The notes beneath the pieces were generated by a model that was not told where the DNA came from, did no database searches, and was given only the letters and a program-made list of their open reading frames with translations. From contig JAFDWQ010000001.1 of assembly GCA_018268395.1 (NCBI GenBank), positions 347,720 to 411,719 of the forward strand: a DNA stretch of 64,000 nt, given 5' to 3'. Below, one piece after another: positions 26,079 to 34,885 of this stretch. How positions within the stretch are numbered: the stretch's first letter is position 1; every line of letters begins with the position of its first letter. The position numbers were made by a program, and so were the translations under genes. The DNA is from Armatimonadota bacterium (lineage in GTDB: Bacteria; Armatimonadota; Fimbriimonadia; Fimbriimonadales; Fimbriimonadaceae).

Positions 26079-26543
26079 CTAGGAAGCAGGAGGCGCACGA
26101 AGGCCGTGAGCGCGCTCGTCCGGCGGACGAATGCGGGGAACGATCAGATGGATCGAAGGTACGGGAGCGGCTAACGGCACGCTCGGGAGAGGGCTAGCGG
26201 CCGGGCTGAGGGCCGCGGGCGCCTCGACCTCAGCCGTAGATTGAACTGCCTTGAGCGCCTGGTGGTTGTCGTTTGCAGCCACCTTGCACTCGGGTGCCTT
26301 CATGGACAGCTTGGCGCCCGTGTCTTTCGCGGCCGGGTTGTTCGCCGGAGCCTCGGCGCAACAGGCACAGCCTGGAGCCATGGTCACGGGGCAAACCTTC
26401 GTTGGCGCGGCCGGCAACTTCTGGGGTGCTTCGGGGCAGACGCAGGTCAGTAACCCAGTGCCCGTCTGTGAAACGAGCACCGCAACGGCCAGAAAGAGCT
26501 TGCCGATGATGCCCACCACTCTTACGACGAGTATAGCGGTCAT
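26079..26543 (-). CDS. Secreted Cys- and Ala/Pro-rich hypothetical protein
   Basis: 154 residues. A hydrophobic N-terminus (VVGIIGKLFLAVAVLVSQTGTG) serves as signal or anchor. The mature part has a cluster of Cys (LLTCVCPEAPQ, KVCPVTMAPGCACCAEAP, APECKVAAND) suited to metal binding, then a low-complexity Ala/Pro tail ending near IRPPDERAHG. No known family. It is the first gene on the minus strand of the efflux side of the island and probably shares its promoter region (26544-26760), in which I see no clear promoter. Confidence 0.55.
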   Translation of the reverse strand: MTAILVVRVVGIIGKLFLAVAVLVSQTGTGLLTCVCPEAPQKLPAAPTKVCPVTMAPGCACCAEAPANNPAAKDTGAKLSMKAPECKVAANDNHQALKAVQSTAEVEAPAALSPAASPLPSVPLAAPVPSIHLIVPRIRPPDERAHGLRAPPAS

Positions 26544-26779
26544 TTCGCACCCATGGCCCAGCCATCCCCTCAGAAGGCGATCCCCAGACCGGGCATGTCC
26601 ACCGCGAACTCTCTCACCCCTGCTCCACGGTCACCGGTCAGATCCCGGGAGGCTGTGGAACCGAACACGCGAGAGTGGGCGGCTTTGCCGGGGCCAGCGG
26701 CGGTTTCAGCCGGTTGCACCGGTCATAACTCCCACGGCACGCTTGCAGTTCTGACTGGATCCATTGGCCCTGCGGGCTC

Positions 26780-26897
26780 GTAGCCCAAACTGTAGCCCAG
26801 AAGCAGCTACTAACTCAACCGAAAACCCCGCTCAGGTCCGGGTTTCTACCTATAATCGGATACAATCAGGTAGACGGTGCCTTTCCCGCGCACCATT
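26780..26897. repeat. Right imperfect direct repeat bounding the copper island
   Basis: Pairs with the left copy at 12886-13005. It has two GTAGCCCA boxes 12 bases apart (26780, 26792), CCGGGTTTCTAC (26838-26849), a 16-base spacer, then TCAGGTAGACGG (26866-26877) and CCTTTCCCGCGCACCA. The other bases have diverged. The rest of 26544-26987 contains no gene that I can support. Confidence 0.7.
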
Positions 26898-26987
26898 GCC
26901 TTTTCGGTTCTTAAATCTGTTTTCTTCGCTCGAAGACCTGCGGCAGACCCGCGCCCTGAGCCTCGTCCGTTCACCGAATGCGGAGGT

Positions 26988-28580
26988 ATGGAGCGTACAC
27001 GTCCACCTAGACAGGACAAGGGTCACGACCATCGGTCCCTTGAGCGAACAGGCCTTGTCGTCTGCGCCGTGACGGGTGTCCTCGTCGGCACCGTGTCCGT
27101 GGGTTTCCAAAGGGCCGTCGAGATCTTTGCCCTGGTCAGCCAGAACGTTCTCGCTCCTCTGACCCGCCAGGGACCGCCGGCCTTTCTCGGGATCGTCGCC
27201 TGCGGCGGCGTCCTTGGGTACCTCGCTGGTGCGCTGACAGAAAAGTTCTGCCCAGAAGCGGGAGGAAGCGGGATCCCTCACATCAAGGCCGTCCTCATGA
27301 ACCTTCGGACCGTCAGGCCCTTCGGTTTGATCACGGTCAAGGTCGTTGCGGGCCTGTCCGCCTTGCTCGCGGGCATGTCCCTTGGCCGGGAGGGGCCGAC
27401 GATTCAGATCGGCGGGGCACTCGGTGCGGCGATGGCCGACGTCTCGAAAGCTCCGATGCGGTTGCGCCAATCGATGATCGCGAGCGGCGCCGGGGCTGGA
27501 CTGGCCGCAGCGTTCAACGCCCCGTTGGCGGGCTTCCTCTTCGTCATGGAGGAACTTCGCCGTGAAATGTCGCCACTGACCTACGGGCTCGCCCTTGCCG
27601 CGTCGGTCTGCTCGGTCGCGGTGGCCCGTTTCACATTCGGCCAAGTTCCATCGTTCGTCCTGATCGAACCGAGGCCGGTGCCGCTTCAAGCCCTTGGGAT
27701 CGTCGTCATCGTCGGCGTGTTCAGCGCGCTGGTCGGTGTGGCGTTCAACGTCCTGACCGTCCGGCTCGTCCTATGGCGGGAACGGCATATGGGCCGTAGC
27801 GTCGCTGGCGCCGTCGTCGGAGCCGTTTCCTGTGCTTTCCTCGCCGTCCTGCCCGAGGTGACGGGCGGGGGTCATCCACTTGCGGGCGCCATTCTGCGCG
27901 GCGCTTACCTGCATACGTCCCTCGGCTTCCTAGCGTTGTTACTGGTCGGCAAGCTCATTCTGACGTCGTCTAGTTTCGCGACGGGCGTGCCTGGCGGACT
28001 GTTCGCGCCTGTCCTCGTCATGGGGTCGCTGACGGGCTTCATCGTTGGCGTGGTCGCCGCCAGGCTGTTCCCGGGGCTGGGCGTCCAGCCCGATGTCTTC
28101 GCGACTCTGGGGATGGCGGCCGTTCTGTCCGCTTCTGTCCGCGCGCCGTTGACAGGAGTCGTCCTGATCGTCGAAATGACCCAGCAATACTCGTTGTTGT
28201 ACGCGCTCTTGATCGCAGCGTTCGTCAGTTACGTCTTGGCCAACCTTGCCAGGAACCAACCGATCTACGAGTCGCTCCTCGAGCGGGACCTGCACCGCAC
28301 CGGACAACTCGGTGACCTCCCTCAAGATACGTTTTCGTTCGCGTTGACCGTCCAGCCGGACTCCCCGCTCGACGGCGTGCTCATCCGCGACGCTCCCTTT
28401 CCGCCTGGGATGCTCGTCACGACCGTGAGAAGACAAGAACGGTTCGTCGAGCCTCGAGGCCAGACGGAGATCCAGTATGGCGACGAGCTGACCGTCCAGG
28501 TCGTCGGTCCGCCTGACGAAAGGGCGCTCGTCGCCCTGCACGATGCCGCCCGGTCGCCCCATCCGGCCGACCCCTCTTAG
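26988..28580 (+). CDS. ClC-family chloride channel or H+/Cl- antiporter with C-terminal RCK_C-like domain
   Basis: About 530 residues from the ATG at 26988. All ClC selectivity motifs are present: GSGIPHIKAVL, GREGPTIQIGGALGA, and GVPGGLFAPVLVMGS, within about ten hydrophobic segments, and a Tyr in the SYVLANLARNQPIYESLLERDL region. Residues about 440-525 form a TrkA_C/RCK_C-like cytosolic domain (FALTVQPDSPLDGVLIRD...YGDELTVQVVG). The start is uncertain because GGAGG lies only 1-2 bases before this ATG. An earlier GTG at 26877 falls within the island repeat and is unlikely. Convergent with the TerC gene; the stop codons overlap. Confidence 0.88.
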   Translation: MERTRPPRQDKGHDHRSLERTGLVVCAVTGVLVGTVSVGFQRAVEIFALVSQNVLAPLTRQGPPAFLGIVACGGVLGYLAGALTEKFCPEAGGSGIPHIKAVLMNLRTVRPFGLITVKVVAGLSALLAGMSLGREGPTIQIGGALGAAMADVSKAPMRLRQSMIASGAGAGLAAAFNAPLAGFLFVMEELRREMSPLTYGLALAASVCSVAVARFTFGQVPSFVLIEPRPVPLQALGIVVIVGVFSALVGVAFNVLTVRLVLWRERHMGRSVAGAVVGAVSCAFLAVLPEVTGGGHPLAGAILRGAYLHTSLGFLALLLVGKLILTSSSFATGVPGGLFAPVLVMGSLTGFIVGVVAARLFPGLGVQPDVFATLGMAAVLSASVRAPLTGVVLIVEMTQQYSLLYALLIAAFVSYVLANLARNQPIYESLLERDLHRTGQLGDLPQDTFSFALTVQPDSPLDGVLIRDAPFPPGMLVTTVRRQERFVEPRGQTEIQYGDELTVQVVGPPDERALVALHDAARSPHPADPS

Positions 28581-29578
28581 ACCGGTTCCAAAGCACGCTC
28601 CGACTTCGACTTGACGACCGAGGCCACGATCGCGACGCCCAGGATCGCTACGATCACGGTCAGCGACAGAGGCACCGGGAACTTGGGCCAGTCCGGAACG
28701 AGCGCCTTCTCCGCGTAGCCGTACAGCATCTTTCCTCCGACGAACACGAGGACGGCGGCCAGACCGTAACTGAGGTACCGGAACATTTGGACGAGCCCGG
28801 CCAAGGCGAAGAACAGTGCCCGAAGGCCGAGGATCGCAAAGACGTTCGACGTGAACACGAGGAACGGGTCGGTCGTGATCGCGAAGATCGCAGGGATCGA
28901 GTCGACGGCGAAGATCAGGTCGGTGAACTCGACGACGAGGAGGACGACGAAGAGCGGGGTCGCCCAAAGCTTGCCGTCGATGCGGGCGAAAAACTTCTTG
29001 CCGACGTAATCGGGAGTGACGGGCACGAACTTCCGGAAGAGCTTGAGAAGCGGGTTCTTCTCCGGTTCGAGGTGCTTGTCCTTGGTCAGGGCCATCTTGA
29101 TGCCGGTCCCGATGAGGAACAGCCCGAAGACCACCATCGTCCAGAAGAACCGCTCCAAGAGTGCCGAGCCAAGGGCGATGAAGCAGGCGCGGGCCAATAG
29201 GGCGCCGATGATGCCCCAGAACAGGACGCGGTGCCGGTAGACCTCGGGAACGGCGAACGTCCCGAACACGACGAGGAAGACGAAGATGTTGTCGACGCTG
29301 AGCGCCTTCTCGACCAGATAGCCCGCCAAGAAGGCGAACCCTGCTTCCTCGTTCGAAAGTCGGCTGCCCGGCTGGATCTGGTCCCAAAAAACAAAAAGGA
29401 CGATGTTGAACACCAAGGCCAGACCGATCCAAACGCCGCTCCAGACCAGGGCTTCTTTGACTTCGACCTTATGGGCCGTCCGGTGGAACACACCGAGGTC
29501 GAGGGCCAACATCCCCAGGACGAAGGCGAGGAACGACAGCCAGATCCATAGAGGCACATTGGCGATTTCGGTCAGCAC
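28577..29578 (-). CDS. TerC/Alx-family membrane protein (probable Mn2+ exporter)
   Basis: 333 residues from a GTG at 29578, which has GGAAGG 6 bases upstream; a farther ATG at 29692 lies inside the riboswitch terminator hairpin and cannot be used. About nine TM segments. TerC motifs include ALDLGVFHR, GYLVEKALSVDNIFVFLVVF with conserved Asp/Asn, and VEFTDLIFAVDSIPAIFAIT with acidic residues for the cation. TerC/Alx proteins export Mn2+ in several bacteria. The yybP-ykoY riboswitch immediately upstream supports manganese control. The tellurite-resistance name is historical. Confidence 0.9.
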   Translation of the reverse strand: MLTEIANVPLWIWLSFLAFVLGMLALDLGVFHRTAHKVEVKEALVWSGVWIGLALVFNIVLFVFWDQIQPGSRLSNEEAGFAFLAGYLVEKALSVDNIFVFLVVFGTFAVPEVYRHRVLFWGIIGALLARACFIALGSALLERFFWTMVVFGLFLIGTGIKMALTKDKHLEPEKNPLLKLFRKFVPVTPDYVGKKFFARIDGKLWATPLFVVLLVVEFTDLIFAVDSIPAIFAITTDPFLVFTSNVFAILGLRALFFALAGLVQMFRYLSYGLAAVLVFVGGKMLYGYAEKALVPDWPKFPVPLSLTVIVAILGVAIVASVVKSKSERALEPV

Positions 29579-29675
29579 GGGCAGCCTTCCATCCCGCTTG
29601 ACGGTCCAGGTCGAAGTGCGACGACGTTCGGCTTCTTGTTCGGTCGGTCCATAACGGTTCCCGAACCCGCACCAA

Positions 29676-29710
29676 ACGACAAAGACCTTCACCGTCCGGC
29701 GGTGAAGGTC
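29676..29710 (-). terminator. Riboswitch expression-platform terminator
   Basis: On the minus strand GACCTTCACCG (29710-29700 read as the first arm) and CGGTGAAGGTC (29694-29684) form an 11-bp perfect stem around CCGGA, followed by TTTGTCGTTTGG. One arm includes the GAGACCTTCACC that closes the aptamer, so metal binding and termination are mutually exclusive. Confidence 0.75.
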
Positions 29711-29795
29711 TCGCTCTTACGGTCGGCCCGGCCCTTTCAGGCGTATTGACGGATCCGACCACCCGTTCTTCCGGGCGCTACTCCCCTTCAGGGGT
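29684..29795 (-). ncRNA. yybP-ykoY manganese-sensing riboswitch upstream of TerC gene
   Basis: Read on the minus strand, the leader contains AAGGGGAGTAGC (conserved 5' L1 segment, 29788-29777), GTCAATACGCC (the second metal-site loop, about 29753-29740), and GCGAGACCTTCACC (the conserved closing strand, about 29714-29701). Spacing and order follow the yybP-ykoY family, which senses Mn2+ and commonly precedes TerC/Alx genes. A terminator hairpin shares its last strand, so Mn2+ would allow read-through to the exporter gene at 29578. Confidence 0.85.
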
Positions 29796-30020
29796 TCTCG
29801 TGATAGAACGTCCGGCGGACGCCTCTCGGTGCCGGCTTGCTCGACCATTAGGCCTTTTCACCCAGACGCGACCTTGGTTCGGACAGGTCCCAGGCCGATC
29901 GGGACCGTGCTGAATCGTTCCGGAGCGGGCCCGCCTCTCACTGATTGGTCCACCTCCACGGGTGACCAGACCGAAATCGGCCCAACGCCATGTGGAGGCG
30001 GATTTGAGGCAGCGCACGAA

Positions 30021-32228
30021 ATGTTCGGCAACGTCAGTCGCAGAGATTTCCTCAAGGTTGCTGGAATCGGGACGGCAGGGAGTCTCGCGCTTGGGGCCGG
30101 TAGCTGGGCGCTGGGCCGGATTCCGCAAAGGCGGGCATCGGGGCATGGCGGGAGCACGACGGTCGTCCCCACGTTTTGCGAGATGTGCTTCTGGAAGTGC
30201 GGCACTCTCGCCCACGTCCGCGACGGCGAAATCGTCAAGCTCTTAGGCAATCCCGCCGACCCCCTGTGCGAGGGCCGATTGTGCCCCCGGGGTACGGGCG
30301 GTCTCGGTGCGGTCTACGACCCGGACCGGTTGGCCAGCCCCTTGGTCCGCGTCAGGACGAACGGATCCGAGAAGTGGGAAGCCGTCGGTTGGGACCGCGC
30401 CCTCGACGAGGTCGCCTCCCGTCTCCAAGCCGTTAAAGAGAAGTACGGCCCAGAGTCCCTCGCCCTGTTCTCGCACGGGACGGGCGGCGCGTTCTTCGGC
30501 CACCTCGTCAGTTCTTTCGGATCACCGAACATTGCCCAACCCTCCTTTGCCCAGTGCCGGGGCCCGCGCGACGTCGGGTTCGAACTGACCTTCGGCGAAG
30601 GTATCGGTTCTCCTGAACGTTACGACCTGGCCAACGCCAAGATGGCGGTCCTGATCGGTTCGCACCTGGGCGAGAACATGCACAACACGCAGGTGCAAGA
30701 GTTCGCCGACGCGATCGGAAAGGGCCTGCACTTGGTCGTGGCCGATCCCCGCTTCTCGGTCGCGGCGAGCAAAGCCGAACACTGGTTACCGGTCAAGCCG
30801 GGCACCGACCTGGCCCTCCTCTTGGCGTGGATCCACGTGATCGTGGAGGAAGGGCTCTACGACCGGCCGTTCGTCGAAGCCAACACCGTCGGATTCTCCG
30901 AATTGAAGAGGGAGGTCGCCGGGTACACGCCGGAATGGGCGTACCCCCACACGGGCATTCCGGCGGAAACGATCCGCCTGATCGCCCGCGAAATGGGCGC
31001 CCACAGCCCCTCGGTCCTTGTCTATCCCGGCCGCCACGTGACGTGGTACGGCGACGACACCCAACGAAGCCGGGCCATCGCGCTGCTGTCCGCGTTACTC
31101 GGCAGTTGGGGTCGTCCTGGCGGGTTCTATTTCCCGACCAAGGCCAAAGTCGGGAAGTACCCGGTGCCTCCCTATCCCGAACCGGCCCGCGGGCGGGCGG
31201 ACGGGGGCGGCTCCCGGTTTCCCTATGCGAACGAAGGCGTGGCCAACGGACTGCGTGACGCGACGAGGACCGGACGGCCTTATCCGGTCAAAGCATGGAT
31301 GGTCTACGGTACGAACCTCATCCAAGCGCTGCCCAACGTGAGCGAGACGGAAGAGGCTCTCAAAGCCTTGGACTTCATGGTCGCGATCGATACGATGCCG
31401 GCCGAAATCACGGGCTGGGCCGACGTCGTCCTTCCCGAATGCACCTACTTGGAGCGGTTCGACGAGCTTTGGACGCCGTCCTTCCGGACACCGATGATCT
31501 CGCTCCGGCAACCCGTGGTCGACCCCTTGTTCGACAGTAAGCCCGGATGGTGGATCGCCCGAGAGCTCGGCCTGCGTCTCGGATTGGAGACGTACTTTCC
31601 ATGGAACGACATCGAGGACTATCTCGACACCCGTCTTCGGACGGCCGGGACGACGCTCGCCGAACTGAAGGCTGTCGGCACTTTACGCAAACCCGGCCAT
31701 GGGCTTTACGCAGAAGAGGGCCGGCCGATGGCCTTTGGCACGAAGTCCGGCAAGGTCGAGCTTTACTCCGAGGAACTCAAGAAAGCGGGCCACGATCCGG
31801 TGCCGAAGTACACGCCGCCCGATCCGGCCCCTGAAGGACACTTCAGATTGCTGTACGGACGGTCCCCCGTCCACACCTTTGGACGGACGACCAACAATCG
31901 GCGGTTGGCCGAGCTCGAACCGGAGAACGAAGTCTGGGTCAACACGGACACGGCCCTCGACCTCGGCGTGAAAGACGGCGAACGGGTCGTCCTGGTCAAC
32001 CAAGACGGTGCCAGGAGCAATCCGATCAAAGCCAAGGTCACCGAGCGCATCCGTCCTGAGTGCGTCTACATGGTGCATGGCTTCGGCCATACCGACCGAC
32101 GCTTGAGACAATCGGCAGGCAAGGGCGCCGACGACACGGGCCTCATCACCCGCTATAAGGTCGATCCGCTCATGGGGGGTACTGCGATGCGCGGCAACTT
32201 TGTCCGGATCGAGAGGCAGGAGGCTTGA
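30021..32228 (+). CDS. psrA: Molybdopterin oxidoreductase, PsrA/PhsA-type catalytic subunit
   Basis: 735 residues from the ATG at 30021. A Tat signal is clear: SRRDFLKVAG (6-15) followed by a hydrophobic stretch, so it is exported folded. The 4Fe-4S site is C53-x2-C56-x3-C60-x27-C88 (CEMCFWKCG...CPRG). Molybdopterin-binding segments follow (SHGTGGAFFG, CRGPRDVGFE, YGRSPVHTFGRTTNNRR, and the C-terminal dinucleotide domain). The Mo-ligand region (SPNIAQPSFAQCRGPRD, about 173-190) contains a Cys as in PsrA/PhsA, the polysulfide and thiosulfate reductases. With PsrB- and PsrC-like genes, YeeE transporters and rhodanese next to it, sulfur oxyanion reduction is likely. Other CISM substrates (tetrathionate, arsenate) are not excluded. 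Confidence 0.85.
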   Translation: MFGNVSRRDFLKVAGIGTAGSLALGAGSWALGRIPQRRASGHGGSTTVVPTFCEMCFWKCGTLAHVRDGEIVKLLGNPADPLCEGRLCPRGTGGLGAVYDPDRLASPLVRVRTNGSEKWEAVGWDRALDEVASRLQAVKEKYGPESLALFSHGTGGAFFGHLVSSFGSPNIAQPSFAQCRGPRDVGFELTFGEGIGSPERYDLANAKMAVLIGSHLGENMHNTQVQEFADAIGKGLHLVVADPRFSVAASKAEHWLPVKPGTDLALLLAWIHVIVEEGLYDRPFVEANTVGFSELKREVAGYTPEWAYPHTGIPAETIRLIAREMGAHSPSVLVYPGRHVTWYGDDTQRSRAIALLSALLGSWGRPGGFYFPTKAKVGKYPVPPYPEPARGRADGGGSRFPYANEGVANGLRDATRTGRPYPVKAWMVYGTNLIQALPNVSETEEALKALDFMVAIDTMPAEITGWADVVLPECTYLERFDELWTPSFRTPMISLRQPVVDPLFDSKPGWWIARELGLRLGLETYFPWNDIEDYLDTRLRTAGTTLAELKAVGTLRKPGHGLYAEEGRPMAFGTKSGKVELYSEELKKAGHDPVPKYTPPDPAPEGHFRLLYGRSPVHTFGRTTNNRRLAELEPENEVWVNTDTALDLGVKDGERVVLVNQDGARSNPIKAKVTERIRPECVYMVHGFGHTDRRLRQSAGKGADDTGLITRYKVDPLMGGTAMRGNFVRIERQEA

Positions 32229-32229
32229 C

Positions 32230-32766
32230 ATGCGGTACGCGATGGTCATCGATACCCGCAAGTGCGTCGGTTGTATGGACTGCGTCCTCGCGTGCAAAGC
32301 GGAGAACAACGTCCCCGACGGTTACTGCCGCGACTGGATCGTGACGGAAACGACCGGAAAGTTCCCGGACCTCAAGATGGAGATCCGATCGGAGCGGTGC
32401 AACCACTGCGACCGGCCCCCTTGCGCGATCAACTGCCCTACGGGCGCCATCCACATCGACGAAGGCGGCATCGTCCTGGTCGACGACGTGAAGTGCACCG
32501 GGTGTAAGAACTGTATGGTCGCTTGCCCCTACGGGGTCGGCTTCATCAATCCGCGGACGAACTGCTCCGATAAGTGCACGTTCTGTGCGCACCGCGTCAA
32601 AGAAGGGCTCTTGCCGGCCTGTGTCTCGGTCTGCCCGACCAAGTGCATGGCGTTCGGCGATAAGGACGACCCCGAAAGCGAGGTCAGTCACCTCTTGAGG
32701 ACCCGTAACTGGAAGGTCTTGCGCCCAGATGCCGGCACGGGGCCGAACGTGTACTACCTGATTTAG
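32230..32766 (+). CDS. psrB: 4Fe-4S ferredoxin subunit, PsrB/PhsB-like
   Basis: 178 residues from the ATG at 32230, with AGGAGG 7 bases upstream, one base after the PsrA stop. Four cluster motifs are visible: CVGCMDCVLACK, CNHCDRPPCAINCP, CTGCKNCMVACPYG and CSDKCTFCAHRV...PACVSVCPTKC. This is the layout of NrfC/PsrB/DmsB-type subunits that relay electrons between the molybdenum subunit and the membrane quinone subunit. It has no signal peptide and would be carried out with PsrA by the Tat system. Confidence 0.93.
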   Translation: MRYAMVIDTRKCVGCMDCVLACKAENNVPDGYCRDWIVTETTGKFPDLKMEIRSERCNHCDRPPCAINCPTGAIHIDEGGIVLVDDVKCTGCKNCMVACPYGVGFINPRTNCSDKCTFCAHRVKEGLLPACVSVCPTKCMAFGDKDDPESEVSHLLRTRNWKVLRPDAGTGPNVYYLI

Positions 32767-32775
32767 GGACATTCC

Positions 32776-33702
32776 ATGGAGATCACCAGCACCCGGTTCA
32801 ATCCGAACGTGGCCCCGCTTCTCGAAGTCTGGGGGTGGGACGTCGCCCTTTACTTGCTGTTCAGCGGAATGGCGGCGGGCGTCCTCGTTATCGCCGCAGT
32901 CCAGTTCTTGGCGTTCGGCGAACCGAAGACGTCGCCGATGATGCGCCTCGCCGTGATCGCTGCGGCCGTGACCGTTCCTCTGGCGATGCTCGGCCTCCTG
33001 CACGACCTGGCCAACAAGGCCAACATTCTGGCTTTTTACAAGTATTGGAACCTGACGTCCACGATGGCGGTCGGTGCGCGCGCGCTGCTGGTCATTCCTC
33101 CCGTCGCGCTCCTGTTCGGGCTCGTCTTGGTCCAAGACCGTTTGACCGGTCGATGGGCCTTCCTCGCACCCTGGGTGAAGCGGCTTGAGAAGGCCAAGGT
33201 CTTGCTCGGTCGGCTCACCTTGGCCAGCGGCCTCTTTTTGGGGACTTATACGGGCGTGCTCTTGAGTGCGAACTTCGGTCGCCCGTTGTGGAACACGCCG
33301 CTCCTTCCGTTGCTGTTCTTGGTCTCCGGGCTCTCGACGGGTGCGGCCGCACTCACTTTGTTTTCGCGGGACGAGCACGAACGGGACCGCCTGACGAAAC
33401 TCGACATCGGCCTGATCGCCATCGAGCTCTCTGTCATCCTCCTGATGCTCCTCGGGTTCGCGACGACCACACGGTCCCAGCACGAAGCCCTTGGCCTCCT
33501 GACCGACGGGCCTTACGGGTCCGCGTTCTGGGTGTTGGTCGTCGGCTTCGGCCTCGCCGTCCCCCTCGTTTTGGAACAGCTCCAGGTCCGGCGACGGATC
33601 TTGGACACGCCCGTTCCCTCCCTCATGGTCCTGATCGGGGGCCTCGCCTTGAGGGCCGTCATCGTGTTCGCCGGACAGGCGAGCTCCGTCCCCAACACGT
33701 GA
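32776..33702 (+). CDS. NrfD/PsrC-type membrane quinone-interacting subunit
   Basis: 308 residues with about eight TM helices. The first helix contains WGWDVALYLLFSGMAAGVLV, the pattern with which NrfD/PsrC proteins begin; FYKYWNLTSTMAVGARALL is a second conserved region. It should anchor the complex and exchange electrons with quinones. It starts 9 bases after the ferredoxin gene and ends 7 bases before the first YeeE gene. Confidence 0.88.
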   Translation: MEITSTRFNPNVAPLLEVWGWDVALYLLFSGMAAGVLVIAAVQFLAFGEPKTSPMMRLAVIAAAVTVPLAMLGLLHDLANKANILAFYKYWNLTSTMAVGARALLVIPPVALLFGLVLVQDRLTGRWAFLAPWVKRLEKAKVLLGRLTLASGLFLGTYTGVLLSANFGRPLWNTPLLPLLFLVSGLSTGAAALTLFSRDEHERDRLTKLDIGLIAIELSVILLMLLGFATTTRSQHEALGLLTDGPYGSAFWVLVVGFGLAVPLVLEQLQVRRRILDTPVPSLMVLIGGLALRAVIVFAGQASSVPNT

Positions 33703-33709
33703 ACAGTCG

Positions 33710-34273
33710 ATGAGTGTCACTCTGAGTCCTTCACAAACCGTCGGGCACGCCGAAACCGTCGACGCGGCCCCACGGCCCTATTGGAACCCCTATGTCGCGG
33801 GCATCGCGCTCGGCCTGGTGCTCGTCTTGACCTTCTATCTGATGGGGAGCGGCCTGGGCGCAAGCGGTGCGCTCACCCGTGTCGTCGCGACGGCCGAAGA
33901 TGCCGTCTCGCATGAATCGGTCGCCGCCCACCCGTACTGGTCGACCTATCTCGGCGACAAGCCGATCCTCAAAGACTGGCTGGTCTTCGAAGTGATCGGG
34001 GTGTTCGTGGGCGGCATCGTCGCGAGCCTGACCGCCGGTCGCTTCCGGGCTACGACCGAAAAGGGTGAGGGCGTCACCGTCCGTCAACGTGCTTTGCTCG
34101 CATTCGGGGGCGGCCTCATCGTCGGGTTTGCGACCCGGTTCGCTCGGGGTTGCACCAGTGGACAGGCTCTAACGGGCGGTTCCCTCCTCTCGGTCGGGAG
34201 TTGGGCGTTCATGCTGTCGGTTTTCGCGGGCGGATATGCCACCGCCTGGTTCGTCCGGAGGCAATGGCGATGA
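33710..34273 (+). CDS. YeeE/YedE (TsuA-like) sulfur transporter, first half
   Basis: 187 residues, about five TM helices. FARGCTSGQALTGGSLLSVGSWAFM carries the family signature GCTSG with the Cys that contacts thiosulfate in TsuA. The N-terminal part (HPYWSTYLGDKPILKDWLVFEVIGVFVGG) is typical of the half-size YeeE proteins. It would pair with the next gene product to give the complete transporter. GTG/ATG overlap with that gene (ATGA, 34270-34273) supports joint translation. Confidence 0.88.
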   Translation: MSVTLSPSQTVGHAETVDAAPRPYWNPYVAGIALGLVLVLTFYLMGSGLGASGALTRVVATAEDAVSHESVAAHPYWSTYLGDKPILKDWLVFEVIGVFVGGIVASLTAGRFRATTEKGEGVTVRQRALLAFGGGLIVGFATRFARGCTSGQALTGGSLLSVGSWAFMLSVFAGGYATAWFVRRQWR

Positions 34274-34884
34274 ACGGCCCTTTGGCACCGCTCGGCGTTT
34301 TCGGCGAAGAAGCCGGTCTGATCGTCGCGTTCGTCATCGGTGGGCTTTTCGGGTTCGTCTTGGAACGGGCCGGCTTCGGTAGCGCGAAGAAACTCGCCGC
34401 CGTCTTCTACGGACGCGACATGGCCGTGCTCAAAGTCATGTTCACGGCGATCGTGACGGCGATGATCGGCGTGCAGTACCTGGTCGTGTTCGGCCGGTTG
34501 GACATGGCGCAGGTCACCGTCCCCCCGACGTTCTTGGCACCTCAGATCGTGGGCGGACTCCTGTTCGGTGTCGGGTTCGTGATCGGTGGCTACTGTCCGG
34601 GAACGGCGTTCGTCGCCCTCGGATCGGGCCGCAAAGACGCGCTCTGGTTCATCGGGGGAGCCTTACTCGGCATCGCCCTCTGGGCGTGGGGCTATCCGGC
34701 GTACGAAGCGTTCGCCAAGTCTGGCAGCATGGGAGAGTTCACTCTTCCCCAATGGCTCGGCCTACCTGCCGGAACCGTGGCGTTCTTGGTGATCCTCATG
34801 GCGCTCGGAGCCTTCTGGATCGCGACGAAAGTGGAACGACGGTTCGGCCCCGAAGAAGACCGGACCAGTCAGGCAGGAAGTTGA
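34270..34884 (+). CDS. YeeE/YedE (TsuA-like) sulfur transporter, second half
   Basis: 204 residues from the ATG at 34270 (overlapping the previous stop; GGAGG 8 bases upstream). It shows FGFVLERAGFGSAKKLAAVFYGRDM and GFVIGGYCPGTAFVALGSG, the second-half YeeE signature with its Cys. Five to six TM helices. Together with the previous protein it should import thiosulfate or a related sulfur compound for the reductase or the rhodanese. Confidence 0.88.
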   Translation: MNGPLAPLGVFGEEAGLIVAFVIGGLFGFVLERAGFGSAKKLAAVFYGRDMAVLKVMFTAIVTAMIGVQYLVVFGRLDMAQVTVPPTFLAPQIVGGLLFGVGFVIGGYCPGTAFVALGSGRKDALWFIGGALLGIALWAWGYPAYEAFAKSGSMGEFTLPQWLGLPAGTVAFLVILMALGAFWIATKVERRFGPEEDRTSQAGS

Positions 34885-34885
34885 C

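Noticed and set aside
26877-26987. Earlier GTG start of the ClC gene
   Set aside because: It falls inside the island repeat, and the extra 37 residues are Arg/Pro-rich and unlike ClC N-termini.
27939-29432. 497-codon minus-strand frame across the ClC and TerC genes
   Set aside because: Arg-rich shadow of two well-supported genes.
29579-29692. N-terminal extension of the TerC protein from the ATG at 29692
   Set aside because: That ATG lies in the riboswitch terminator hairpin and the extra residues are not membrane-like; the GTG at 29578 has a good ribosome site.
32170-33720. 516-codon open frame on the minus strand
   Set aside because: Antisense to the ferredoxin and NrfD genes, which have clear motifs; composition is that of a shadow frame.
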